A DNA stretch of 64,000 nt from Paenibacillus sp. SC116 (GTDB lineage Bacteria; Bacillota; Bacilli; Paenibacillales; Paenibacillaceae). The notes beneath the pieces are model-generated. The model did no database searches, had not been told where the DNA came from, and saw nothing but the letters and a program-made list of their open reading frames with translations. The translations under genes and the position numbers were made by a program. Positions within the stretch are counted from its first letter, which is position 1; each line of letters begins with the position of its first letter. The DNA is taken from the NCBI RefSeq assembly GCF_024733555.1, contig NZ_JANIOF010000008.1, forward strand, positions 21,473 to 85,472, written 5' to 3'. Shown in pieces: positions 54,409 to 61,807 of this stretch.

Positions 54409-55344
54409 ATGGAGAAACTAGGACAATTTGTAGGAAGAACATTTGCGATTTGGGTTATGATCGCAGCGTGCTTGGCATTCATGTGGCCGGACTTATTTAA
54501 ATGGATCGGTGCATACATTACACCATTGCTCGGTATCATTATGTTCGGTATGGGGCTAACAGTATCGTTAGGGGATTTCAAGGAGGTCCTCCGCCGGCCT
54601 ATAGCGGTTATTATCGGGGTTGTCGGTCAATTTCTTATTATGCCGTCGCTTGCTTTCTTGCTTGCAAAGGGGCTTCAACTTCCACCTGAAATTGCAGTAG
54701 GTGTTATTCTCGTTGGCTGCTGCCCTGGGGGCACTGCATCCAACGTTATGACTTATATGGCCAAGGGAGACGTGCCATTATCCGTAACGGTTACATCAAT
54801 TACGACTGTGCTAGCACCTATCGTTACACCAGCACTTATTTTATTTTTAGCTAGTGAATGGGTTCCTGTCGATGCTTCGGCATTGCTATGGTCTATCATG
54901 CAGATCGTAATCATCCCAATTGTACTGGGTATCATTTTCAAGACATTGCTTAAGAAGCCTGCACAAGCAGGAGTGAAAGCTTTACCGCTTGTCTCTACCG
55001 TTGCAATTGTAGCAATCGTAGCGGCAGTAGTAGCGGGCAGCCAGCAGAAAATTGCAGAAACAGGGCTCGTTATTTTTGCTGTCGTTATTCTTCATAACTG
55101 CTTAGGACTGCTGTTAGGTTATTTGTTTGCGAAGCTATTCAAGTTGGATCTTGCAGCACGCAAAGCAGTCTCCATTGAGGTGGGGATGCAGAACTCGGGC
55201 TTGGGGGCAGCTATTGCCACAGCTCATTTCTCTCCACTCGCTGCTGTGCCAAGTGCGATATTCAGCGTGTGGCATAATATCTCCGGCCCAATCGTGGCGA
55301 TGATTTACAGTCGAATGGAGTCCAAGTTGGAGATGAAGAAATAA
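54409..55344 (+). CDS. Bile acid:sodium symporter (BASS) family transporter
   Basis: A 311-residue membrane protein with about nine to ten helices. The two crossover motifs of the family are visible: GCCPGGTASNVMTYMAKGD at about residues 103-121 and IEVGMQNSGLGAAIA near 258. Bacterial members such as YocS and PanS carry organic acids with sodium; bile acid itself is an unlikely substrate here. ATG with GGAGGA upstream. Single gene. Confidence 0.92.
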   Translation: MEKLGQFVGRTFAIWVMIAACLAFMWPDLFKWIGAYITPLLGIIMFGMGLTVSLGDFKEVLRRPIAVIIGVVGQFLIMPSLAFLLAKGLQLPPEIAVGVILVGCCPGGTASNVMTYMAKGDVPLSVTVTSITTVLAPIVTPALILFLASEWVPVDASALLWSIMQIVIIPIVLGIIFKTLLKKPAQAGVKALPLVSTVAIVAIVAAVVAGSQQKIAETGLVIFAVVILHNCLGLLLGYLFAKLFKLDLAARKAVSIEVGMQNSGLGAAIATAHFSPLAAVPSAIFSVWHNISGPIVAMIYSRMESKLEMKK

Positions 55345-55385
55345 AACGACCAGTTCAACCTTTTTTTAAAATAGGGGGCTAAGAC

Positions 55386-56261
55386 ATGGTGCAATTTCGA
55401 AATATGAATACATCCGATGTAGAGCACGTATCTCGTTTTATTTCCATGCTGAATCAAAGTGAGGAGTCGCATATAGGCTATTGCGGTACAGATCATGAAG
55501 AAATCGCGCATTCTTTATTAGAGGATGTAACCGATGTTTCATATAGTGAAAGTTTCGTTCTTGCTTATGAAGATGATAAATTAATCGGTGTGTTAGGCTT
55601 TGATGCGGATTTAGACCATCATTGCGCTGAAATATGGGGGCCGTTTGTGAACACGGACAGATGGGATCTGGTTGATACGTTGTGGAGTAAGATGGTCGAA
55701 CAGCTTCCTAAAGAAATAAATGCGCTAAGCATGTTCCCGAATAAAAAGAATGTTCCTGTCATTCAACTAGCCGAACGTTTAGCTTTTCAAAAAACGAGTG
55801 AACAAGCCGTTCTTAAGTTTCAACGTGCGGATTGTGGCAAGTTAATAGAAGGTGGAGCTACGGAATTAACGGAATCCTATTATTCTGAAATGATTCAGCT
55901 GCACGATCATGAATTTCCGGGCACCTATTACAGCGGTCAACAAATCATAGAGCGTCTAAATGAACATAGAAAAGTGTTTGTAATCAAGAATGGAATGGAT
56001 TTATCGGGGTATATTTATGTTGAAGCTGAGCCAGAGTTTGGCGAAGCTAACATCGAATTTTTCGCAGTGACTGAATCTGAGCGTGGGAAAGGAATTGGCG
56101 GCCGCTTATTGACTGCTGCATTAACTTGGTTGTTTGCCTTCGATACGATTGAATCGATTACGCTTTGTGTAAATGCAAGCAATGATAAAGCTATTCAGCT
56201 GTACAAAAAGGTCGGTTTCCAGCACGTCCATGACTTATGTTGTCTCGATAAAGAACAATAA
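55386..56261 (+). CDS. GNAT family N-acetyltransferase with tandem GNAT-like halves
   Basis: A 291-residue protein. The C-terminal half (about 160-291) is a GNAT domain with the acetyl-CoA loop ESERGKGIGGRLL and the NASNDKAIQLYKKVGFQ motif. The N-terminal half (about 1-135) looks like a second, degenerate GNAT fold (FVLAYEDDKLIGVLGFD strands) without a clear CoA loop. Target unknown. AGGGGGCT upstream of the ATG. Only 41 bases after the BASS gene without a terminator, so possibly one transcript. Confidence 0.85.
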   Translation: MVQFRNMNTSDVEHVSRFISMLNQSEESHIGYCGTDHEEIAHSLLEDVTDVSYSESFVLAYEDDKLIGVLGFDADLDHHCAEIWGPFVNTDRWDLVDTLWSKMVEQLPKEINALSMFPNKKNVPVIQLAERLAFQKTSEQAVLKFQRADCGKLIEGGATELTESYYSEMIQLHDHEFPGTYYSGQQIIERLNEHRKVFVIKNGMDLSGYIYVEAEPEFGEANIEFFAVTESERGKGIGGRLLTAALTWLFAFDTIESITLCVNASNDKAIQLYKKVGFQHVHDLCCLDKEQ

Positions 56262-56280
56262 CATTATTCGGTAAATACCC

Positions 56281-56329
56281 AAAAGGGTTCTGCATCATTG
56301 GTATGACCAATGGGCGGAACCCTTTTTTT
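56281..56329 (+). terminator. Terminator of the GNAT gene
   Basis: AAAAGGGTTC (56281-56290) and GAACCCTTTT (56317-56326) enclose CATTGGT-ATG-ACCAATG; T run follows. Confidence 0.93.
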
Positions 56330-56371
56330 ATCCGTGAACTCATTTTCATATCGTACAAACTTTTCTCAAGC

Positions 56372-57208
56372 TTAAGCGTTATTTAATTCACCTGCCATTT
56401 TGAATCCATAACGCTTGAAAATTTGCTGCGCCTCAGGTTGTTGAACATATTCCACCCATAGCTGAGCAGCTTCTGCATTACGTGTCTGCTGAATGATGCC
56501 AATCGGATATATGATCGGGTCATGATGTTTTGGGTTCACAAAATGAACGATTTTGGAGTTTTTCGCACCTAGCGCATCCGTACGATAAACAAAGCCAGCA
56601 TCGACATTGCCGGTATCTACGTACGAGAGCACTTGGCGAACATCTTTTGTGAAAACCGCTTTATCTTTAATGTCACTCCAAAAATATAAGCGTTGTAATG
56701 TTTGTTCCGTGTACATGCCTGCGGAATCAGACTTAGGGTCACCGAGCGCAATGCGCTCCATTTCGGCTGAAGTTAATTTCTCCAAACTTGACCAAGTTTG
56801 TTTGTTCGTTGTGTTTACGATAACAACAAGCTCGTTGCTTAACAAATCTCGCTGCTGATCGTCAGCGACGAATCCGGACTTAATTAGACTGTTCATTTGC
56901 TTATTGCTAGCAGGCATAAATATATCAGTTGCTACGCCTTGTTCGATCTGTTTCTGCAAAGCTCCTGAAGCTCCGAAATTGAACTGTACGTTTACATGCG
57001 GATATTTTCGCTCGAAGCTGTCTTTAATCTCGACTAGCACGGTTTGCAAGCTAGCTTCTGCCGATACGACTAATGTCCCCTGTGCAGGTTCGTTGTCACT
57101 AGACGGTGTTGAGGGTAACAGATTGCAGGAATGCAGCAATAACACAGGCAGTAATAGATATGCGATTAGCGCGCGAAATTTGCTGCGCTTCAGAATCGAT
57201 TCCTTCAT
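56372..57208 (-). CDS. modA: Molybdate ABC transporter substrate-binding lipoprotein (orphan ModA)
   Basis: A 278-residue binding protein. Signal with lipobox LLHSC (Cys28). The mature part is a ModA-type periplasmic-binding fold: LVVSAEASLQTVLVEIK at its start, NFGASGALQKQIEQG, DIFMPASNKQM, then SYVDTGNVDAGFVYRTDA. Binds molybdate or tungstate at the cell surface. No modB or modC follows; it stands alone between convergent and divergent neighbours, so its permease must be encoded elsewhere. Confidence 0.9.
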   Translation of the reverse strand: MKESILKRSKFRALIAYLLLPVLLLHSCNLLPSTPSSDNEPAQGTLVVSAEASLQTVLVEIKDSFERKYPHVNVQFNFGASGALQKQIEQGVATDIFMPASNKQMNSLIKSGFVADDQQRDLLSNELVVIVNTTNKQTWSSLEKLTSAEMERIALGDPKSDSAGMYTEQTLQRLYFWSDIKDKAVFTKDVRQVLSYVDTGNVDAGFVYRTDALGAKNSKIVHFVNPKHHDPIIYPIGIIQQTRNAEAAQLWVEYVQQPEAQQIFKRYGFKMAGELNNA

Positions 57209-57484
57209 TCGTTTATTTCCTCACTCATCCTTAATCATAGTAAATTCGAATTGATGCCCAAGCATATCCATTTTATTATAGAAGGATCGGCTCATACTTT
57301 CAATTTAAGAAGTATAGATAGAATGGAATTATTAAATATGGCTTGCAAATACATACAAACAAAGCTGCTTCTATTTATCTCTGAAACCGTCATGAAACCT
57401 AGCAATCTATCATAAACTGAACTACACATTTTTATCCATTCATTGGAATCAGATTCACCACTGAACTGAAGGAGGACGTTAATC

Positions 57485-58777
57485 ATGAAAGTTTTTGAGA
57501 GAAGGGAACGATACATGGTAAGCAAGAGATGGTCAAATACAATAGGCAAGCTGCTTGTACTTATATTGGCTGTTGTGTTCGTCTTTGGTACAGGGATCAA
57601 TCCTACTATTGCTGCCAAGGAGCCTGTTCCTTCTTCGAGCAAAGTGGTCTATTTAACATTTGATGACGGTCCTAGCAAGCACACGGCTGATGTATTGGAT
57701 ATATTGCAGAAAGAGAAAATTAAAGCCACATTTTTCGTCCTAGGCAAGCAAGTAAAGGAGCATCCGGAGCTGTTGAAGAGAATAGATGCAGAAGGGCACG
57801 CGATCGGCAATCATTCCTATAATCATGCGTATAAAAAGCTGTACAGCGACTTCCGTCATTTCTGGCAGCAAATCCGAGATACAGGTCAAGCGATCAAAGA
57901 GGTAGTTGGTTATGAGCCTCGTCTCGTTCGTGCTCCAGGAGGCACGTATTTGAATTTCGACCGGCAGTATTTTCAGTTGTTAGGTCAAGCTGGTTATATC
58001 GTACACGATTGGCATGTAGACAGTGGAGATTCCAAACGATCAGGTGTTCCAAAAAGCGAAATTATGAAGTCGATTCGAGCCGGGGCGAGATTGCCGCATA
58101 CGGTTGTGCTTATGCATGATAGTGCAGGGCATGGTGAGACGGTTAAGGCACTGCCGGATATTATTAAATTTTATCGTGATAAAGGTTATACGTTCGAGGT
58201 AATGACTCCAGATTTGGAGCCCGTTCAATTCAAAGTATCATCACGCAAGCGGTGGGAACGTAAAGCTGTTACACAGGCTTGGATCGATCAGCATGTAAAG
58301 GCAGTAGATGTACGAGGAGAAAAACAGCCTGAACGCCAAGCAGAACAGCGACCTGGGAAGCAACCTAGAAAACAGCCAGAGAAACAAGTTGTGCAGCAAA
58401 AGGATCGTTCGATGCGCTTCAAGGCAACAACAGAAGTAGGGATGCTCAATCTGCAGCCAGGGCAGTACAAACGTATACAACAAAATACTTATATTCCTGC
58501 GCGTATATTGAGTACTCATTTAGATGGAGAAATTATCGTTACTGATGATTCAGCTCCAATTGAGCTTCAATTTAAACGAGGAACTATTACCGTGAATCGG
58601 GCCACAGGGGCTGCTTTTTGGCAAGTAGATGAGAGCGAACGTGAGCACTTAATTTGGAAAGGGATCGAAGAAGATGGGGTGCTGTGGGTGCCGCTTCGTC
58701 CAGTTCTAGACACGATAGGCATTCCATTGCTAAAGCATGAGTTCATTCCTCTGGAATTGGGGAAGATTGACGCTTAA
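57485..58777 (+). CDS. Secreted polysaccharide deacetylase with C-terminal copper-amine-oxidase-N-like domain
   Basis: A 430-residue exported enzyme: signal peptide (residues about 18-44), NodB domain (about 52-240) with catalytic TFDDGPS, metal-binding HSYNH, RAPGG and the LMHDS end motif. A Gln/Arg/Lys/Pro-rich linker of short KQPE/KQPG words (about 275-302) follows, then a C-terminal domain (about 310-425) with TYIPARILSTHLDGE and VLWVPLRPVLDTIG, the two words of the copper-amine-oxidase-N fold. Likely N-deacetylates peptidoglycan or chitin-type glycans. Strong AAGGAGG nine bases before the ATG. Confidence 0.92.
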   Translation: MKVFERRERYMVSKRWSNTIGKLLVLILAVVFVFGTGINPTIAAKEPVPSSSKVVYLTFDDGPSKHTADVLDILQKEKIKATFFVLGKQVKEHPELLKRIDAEGHAIGNHSYNHAYKKLYSDFRHFWQQIRDTGQAIKEVVGYEPRLVRAPGGTYLNFDRQYFQLLGQAGYIVHDWHVDSGDSKRSGVPKSEIMKSIRAGARLPHTVVLMHDSAGHGETVKALPDIIKFYRDKGYTFEVMTPDLEPVQFKVSSRKRWERKAVTQAWIDQHVKAVDVRGEKQPERQAEQRPGKQPRKQPEKQVVQQKDRSMRFKATTEVGMLNLQPGQYKRIQQNTYIPARILSTHLDGEIIVTDDSAPIELQFKRGTITVNRATGAAFWQVDESEREHLIWKGIEEDGVLWVPLRPVLDTIGIPLLKHEFIPLELGKIDA

Positions 58778-58828
58778 GCTTAGCCGTAATCAATGGAACT
58801 TCATTACGTATAAATGACATCCAAACCT

Positions 58829-58931
58829 AAAACCTTCTATTTCACAAACAAGAGACAGCAGCTGATAGGAAACGCTTAGAAATAAGCCTTTTCTCAGTTT
58901 GCAGTGCTTCCTGTGATGTAGAAGGTTTTTT
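58829..58931 (+). terminator. Long structured terminator after the deacetylase gene
   Basis: AAAACCTTCTA (58829-58839) pairs with TAGAAGGTTTT (58919-58929), next to CACA/TGTG; the 80-base loop holds GCTTA-GAA-ATAAGC. T6 follows. The loop is far longer than usual, so a small RNA ending here is possible. The rest of the 391-base gap up to 59168 shows only a short CTAGTAAGCTAGCAGG-type repeat near 59007-59037. Confidence 0.6.
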
Positions 58932-59168
58932 GCCATTTTCATCTTCTACATCCTCTAGTCTAGCTGTCTATTTGTTTACAATTCATAGAATTGGGCGAGA
59001 CTGAGACTAGTAAGCTAGCAGGGTAGCAGGCTAGTAGGTATGTCTAATCAATATCCATAGATACATGGAGTTATTGGCGTTGGCATTTGCAGTCAAGAGC
59101 AAGGAATTGGTTCTATTCATCATCGTCGGACAGAATGCTCCACAAGTAGGAATGGAGGTATCGCTGTA

Positions 59169-60341
59169 ATGATAGATTGTTATGAAGATATAAAGGACAA
59201 ACCGAACTGGACGTCCAGCTTTGTTAAACATGATTTTCCACAGCTGCTGGAACAGCTCCAGCAGATTGTAGTTGGCAAGCCGGAGGTGTTTCGGCTTGCT
59301 TGTATTACGATGCTGTGTGGCGGGCATTTGCTGCTGGAAGGTGCTCCAGGTGTAGGAAAGACGCTGTTTGCGCGCACATTAGCGCAAGTCACTGCTGCTG
59401 ATTATCGTCGCTTGCAGATGACGCCTGATATGCTGCCAGCAGATGTAACCGGAAGCATGGTGTTTGACCCAAATGGAGGCGAGCTGCGTTATAGCGGAAG
59501 TCCATTGGAGGCTCATATTGTGCTTGCGGATGAGCTGAATCGAGCTTCAACACGTACGCAAGCAGCTTTGCTAGAGGCGATGGAGGAAGGGACTATTTCG
59601 ATCGATGGTGTTACACGCAAACTGCCAGAGCCATTTATGCTTATTGCGACCCAAAATCCGTTATCGTTCGAAGGCACGTACCGCTTGTTGGAAGCAGAAT
59701 TGGACCGCTTCCTGATGAGATTGACGATTGAATATCCGGATCCGGAGATGGAATCCAATATGCTCATTCAGCAGTTGGCGTATGAAGGCTGCACGCGAAG
59801 AGTGCGCGCTGTCTTAACGCCAAATGAGTGGCTTTTGATACGGAAGCGAATCCGCAATCAGCATGTGGATGCGGCCATTTGTCGCTATATCGTGGAGTTG
59901 GTACAGGCGACGCGCAGCCACGCCGAGGTACGGCTTGGCGTAAGTCCGCGCGGCTCGGCAGCGTTGCTGCGCGCGAGCCAAGCGGAAGCGTTTCTGCACG
60001 GACGGGACTATGTGATACCCGCGGACGTGCAGGCCGTGGCCGTGCCGGTGCTGGCGCATCGGCTGCAGCTCCGAGGTGGGGAGGATGCCGCTGAGCGGCA
60101 GGCATCCATGATCCAGGAGCTGCTGCGGTGCACACCGGTGCCGACATTCGGCCACAAGCTGCCGCGTACGCATGCGAGTGCGGGCGGGAGCGGCAGCCAA
60201 GGGGGCCGCAAGGCGCGCAAAGCAGCTAAGCTGCTCCGACGCCCGGCCTATACAGGCAGTGGCATGCCTGAGCAGCTGCCTGCGATGCTGCGCAAGCAGC
60301 GCCGAGCCAACCATTCGTGGCTCGGGGGTCTGTTCCGATGA
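59169..60341 (+). CDS. MoxR family AAA+ ATPase
   Basis: A 390-residue ATPase. Walker A GAPGVGKT at 58-65, Walker B with Asp121-Glu122 in VLADELNRAS, sensor 1 in LIATQNP, and the GTYRLLEAELDRF motif of MoxR proteins. The C-terminal lid ends near residue 325; a basic Gly/Ser/Arg/Lys tail of about 60 residues follows and falls in the inverted-repeat-rich patch. GGAGGT before the ATG. MoxR ATPases act as chaperones for neighbouring DUF58 proteins. The stop overlaps the next start (ATGA). Confidence 0.92.
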   Translation: MIDCYEDIKDKPNWTSSFVKHDFPQLLEQLQQIVVGKPEVFRLACITMLCGGHLLLEGAPGVGKTLFARTLAQVTAADYRRLQMTPDMLPADVTGSMVFDPNGGELRYSGSPLEAHIVLADELNRASTRTQAALLEAMEEGTISIDGVTRKLPEPFMLIATQNPLSFEGTYRLLEAELDRFLMRLTIEYPDPEMESNMLIQQLAYEGCTRRVRAVLTPNEWLLIRKRIRNQHVDAAICRYIVELVQATRSHAEVRLGVSPRGSAALLRASQAEAFLHGRDYVIPADVQAVAVPVLAHRLQLRGGEDAAERQASMIQELLRCTPVPTFGHKLPRTHASAGGSGSQGGRKARKAAKLLRRPAYTGSGMPEQLPAMLRKQRRANHSWLGGLFR

Positions 60342-60634
60342 AGCCGCAGCTGTTGCAGCTTCGCTCGGAGCGTTCAAAGCAGCAGGATCGTCACCAGCAG
60401 CTTCGCCTAAAGCAGCCTCCGCCTCGCCTGAAGCGGTCGATGCCGAATCCGCTTCAGGCAATCGGAACAGACCTAGGCGCTGAATGGCTGCGCCCAACAG
60501 CAGCAGGACTGCTAGCGCTTGTCCTGCTCATATGGGGCATAGCTGAGCGACATGGAGCGCTCAGCTTCATGGGAGCAGCGCTGCTCGGCTATTGGCTCTT
60601 CGCCGCGTGCAGCTGCCTGACCGCACCGCTGCGG
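59945..60634. repeat. Inverted-repeat-saturated GC-rich patch across the moxR/DUF58 junction
   Basis: Perfect arm pairs in order: TCCGC/GCGGA, GGCTCG/CGAGCC and GCAGC/GCTGC nested in 59945-59986; TGCCGCT-G-AGCGGCA (60086); AGCAGCT-A-AGCTGCT (60221); CCGAGCCA/TGGCTCGG (60302, 60318); GCCTGAAGCGG/CCGCTTCAGGC (60426, 60449); AGCAGGAC/GTCCTGCT (60502, 60521); AGCTGAGCG/CGCTCAGCT (60541, 60558); the 14-base palindrome GAGCAGCGCTGCTC (60573); CCGCA/TGCGG (60621, 60630). Confidence 0.9.
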
Positions 60635-61807
60635 CATATTCAAGCTGCCACAACGCGATGCGGTCGCAAGATCGGTCCTGTCGAGACAGAACTCGTCTGG
60701 ACAACAACGATTACATCGCGGTCACGGCTGCCGCGAATTTGGCTGCAAGTGACAGAGGTGTGGCTGCGGGTAGACGAGCAAGGTGAGGTGCTGGACCAGT
60801 TGTCCTCCACCCGTATGCTCTACCCTGGCAGCCAGCGCCGCCTTACCTGCAAGATGAGCTTGCCTGCCGTGACACTGGGCATTTATCGCCATGGAGGAAC
60901 GCATATCGCAACAGGAGATCTGCTTGGATGGTGGCGCAGGGGGCGATTGATTCCCCCTTCCGAGCAGGTATCAGATATACAGCTTAGAAAGCATTCTGAC
61001 TCCACATCAGAACCTCATGCAGTCGGCCAAAAGACTATTGAAATAAGTCACGCCATTGTCGTTCCTTCTGCTGCTCAATGGGATAGCAATGACGGTTTGC
61101 AGCAGCTTCTTGTGCAAATGCTGCGGCAGCGAAATCCTTCACAAGGAATGATGGTTTCCATGGAGCTTCGTCCCTATCAGAAGGGGGATGCATGGCGCTC
61201 CATTCAGTGGCGGAACTATGCAAAGAGTCGTCAACTAGTTGTGCGGCCTCATCAAGCAGAGGAAGAGAACGACATGATTATATTGTTCGATGATAGTTCA
61301 GTGCAGGGGAATCAATTAAGCAAAGATGCCTTTGCAGCGTTAATAGACACAACAATAGAGTGGGTATGGAGACTAGAAAAGAGCGGATATCGTGGGCGAA
61401 TACAGCTATTTCGAACATTAACGGAAACGTGGATACGTGGCTATGAATCGATCATCTTTCATCTTGCAGCGGGTAGAAGGCTAGGGGAAGAAGGGACAAG
61501 CATAGGATATACAGTTCAGTCACCATCAGAAGCGCAGCAATATATTTCTGCTCAATCATCCGTAATCGTCATTAGTCCTTATGACGCAACCTCACGATTG
61601 GCATCGATTCAGTCTCATTATCAGATATCCAGCATTCCATGTTGGATCCAAGCCTCGACCCATCCGAAGAAACCTGTACCGGATCTGGAACCAAAGTTGG
61701 AATCACAGACAGTAGCAACGGCACAGCACTCGTCAGAACGAATGTCTATAGGGAGTCCGTTAAATAAACATGCGGGAGGAAGCGACGATGTTACACTTCA
61801 CAACTGA
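60338..61807 (+). CDS. DUF58 domain protein
   Basis: A 489-residue membrane-linked protein. The N-terminus is Gln/Arg-rich (residues 1-45), two hydrophobic helices lie at about 50-100, and the DUF58 core is near 255-310 with the ELRPYQKGDAWRSIQWRNYA motif, followed by a von-Willebrand-like segment with IILFDDSS. The start ATG overlaps the moxR stop; an in-frame ATG at 60317 lies inside moxR and is rejected. Part of the widespread MoxR-DUF58-transglutaminase unit. Its first third lies in the inverted-repeat-rich patch. Confidence 0.9.
   Translation: MKPQLLQLRSERSKQQDRHQQLRLKQPPPRLKRSMPNPLQAIGTDLGAEWLRPTAAGLLALVLLIWGIAERHGALSFMGAALLGYWLFAACSCLTAPLRHIQAATTRCGRKIGPVETELVWTTTITSRSRLPRIWLQVTEVWLRVDEQGEVLDQLSSTRMLYPGSQRRLTCKMSLPAVTLGIYRHGGTHIATGDLLGWWRRGRLIPPSEQVSDIQLRKHSDSTSEPHAVGQKTIEISHAIVVPSAAQWDSNDGLQQLLVQMLRQRNPSQGMMVSMELRPYQKGDAWRSIQWRNYAKSRQLVVRPHQAEEENDMIILFDDSSVQGNQLSKDAFAALIDTTIEWVWRLEKSGYRGRIQLFRTLTETWIRGYESIIFHLAAGRRLGEEGTSIGYTVQSPSEAQQYISAQSSVIVISPYDATSRLASIQSHYQISSIPCWIQASTHPKKPVPDLEPKLESQTVATAQHSSERMSIGSPLNKHAGGSDDVTLHN

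Noticed and set aside
54409..55344. True bile-acid uptake
   Set aside because: The family name reflects animal members; bacterial relatives carry other organic anions.
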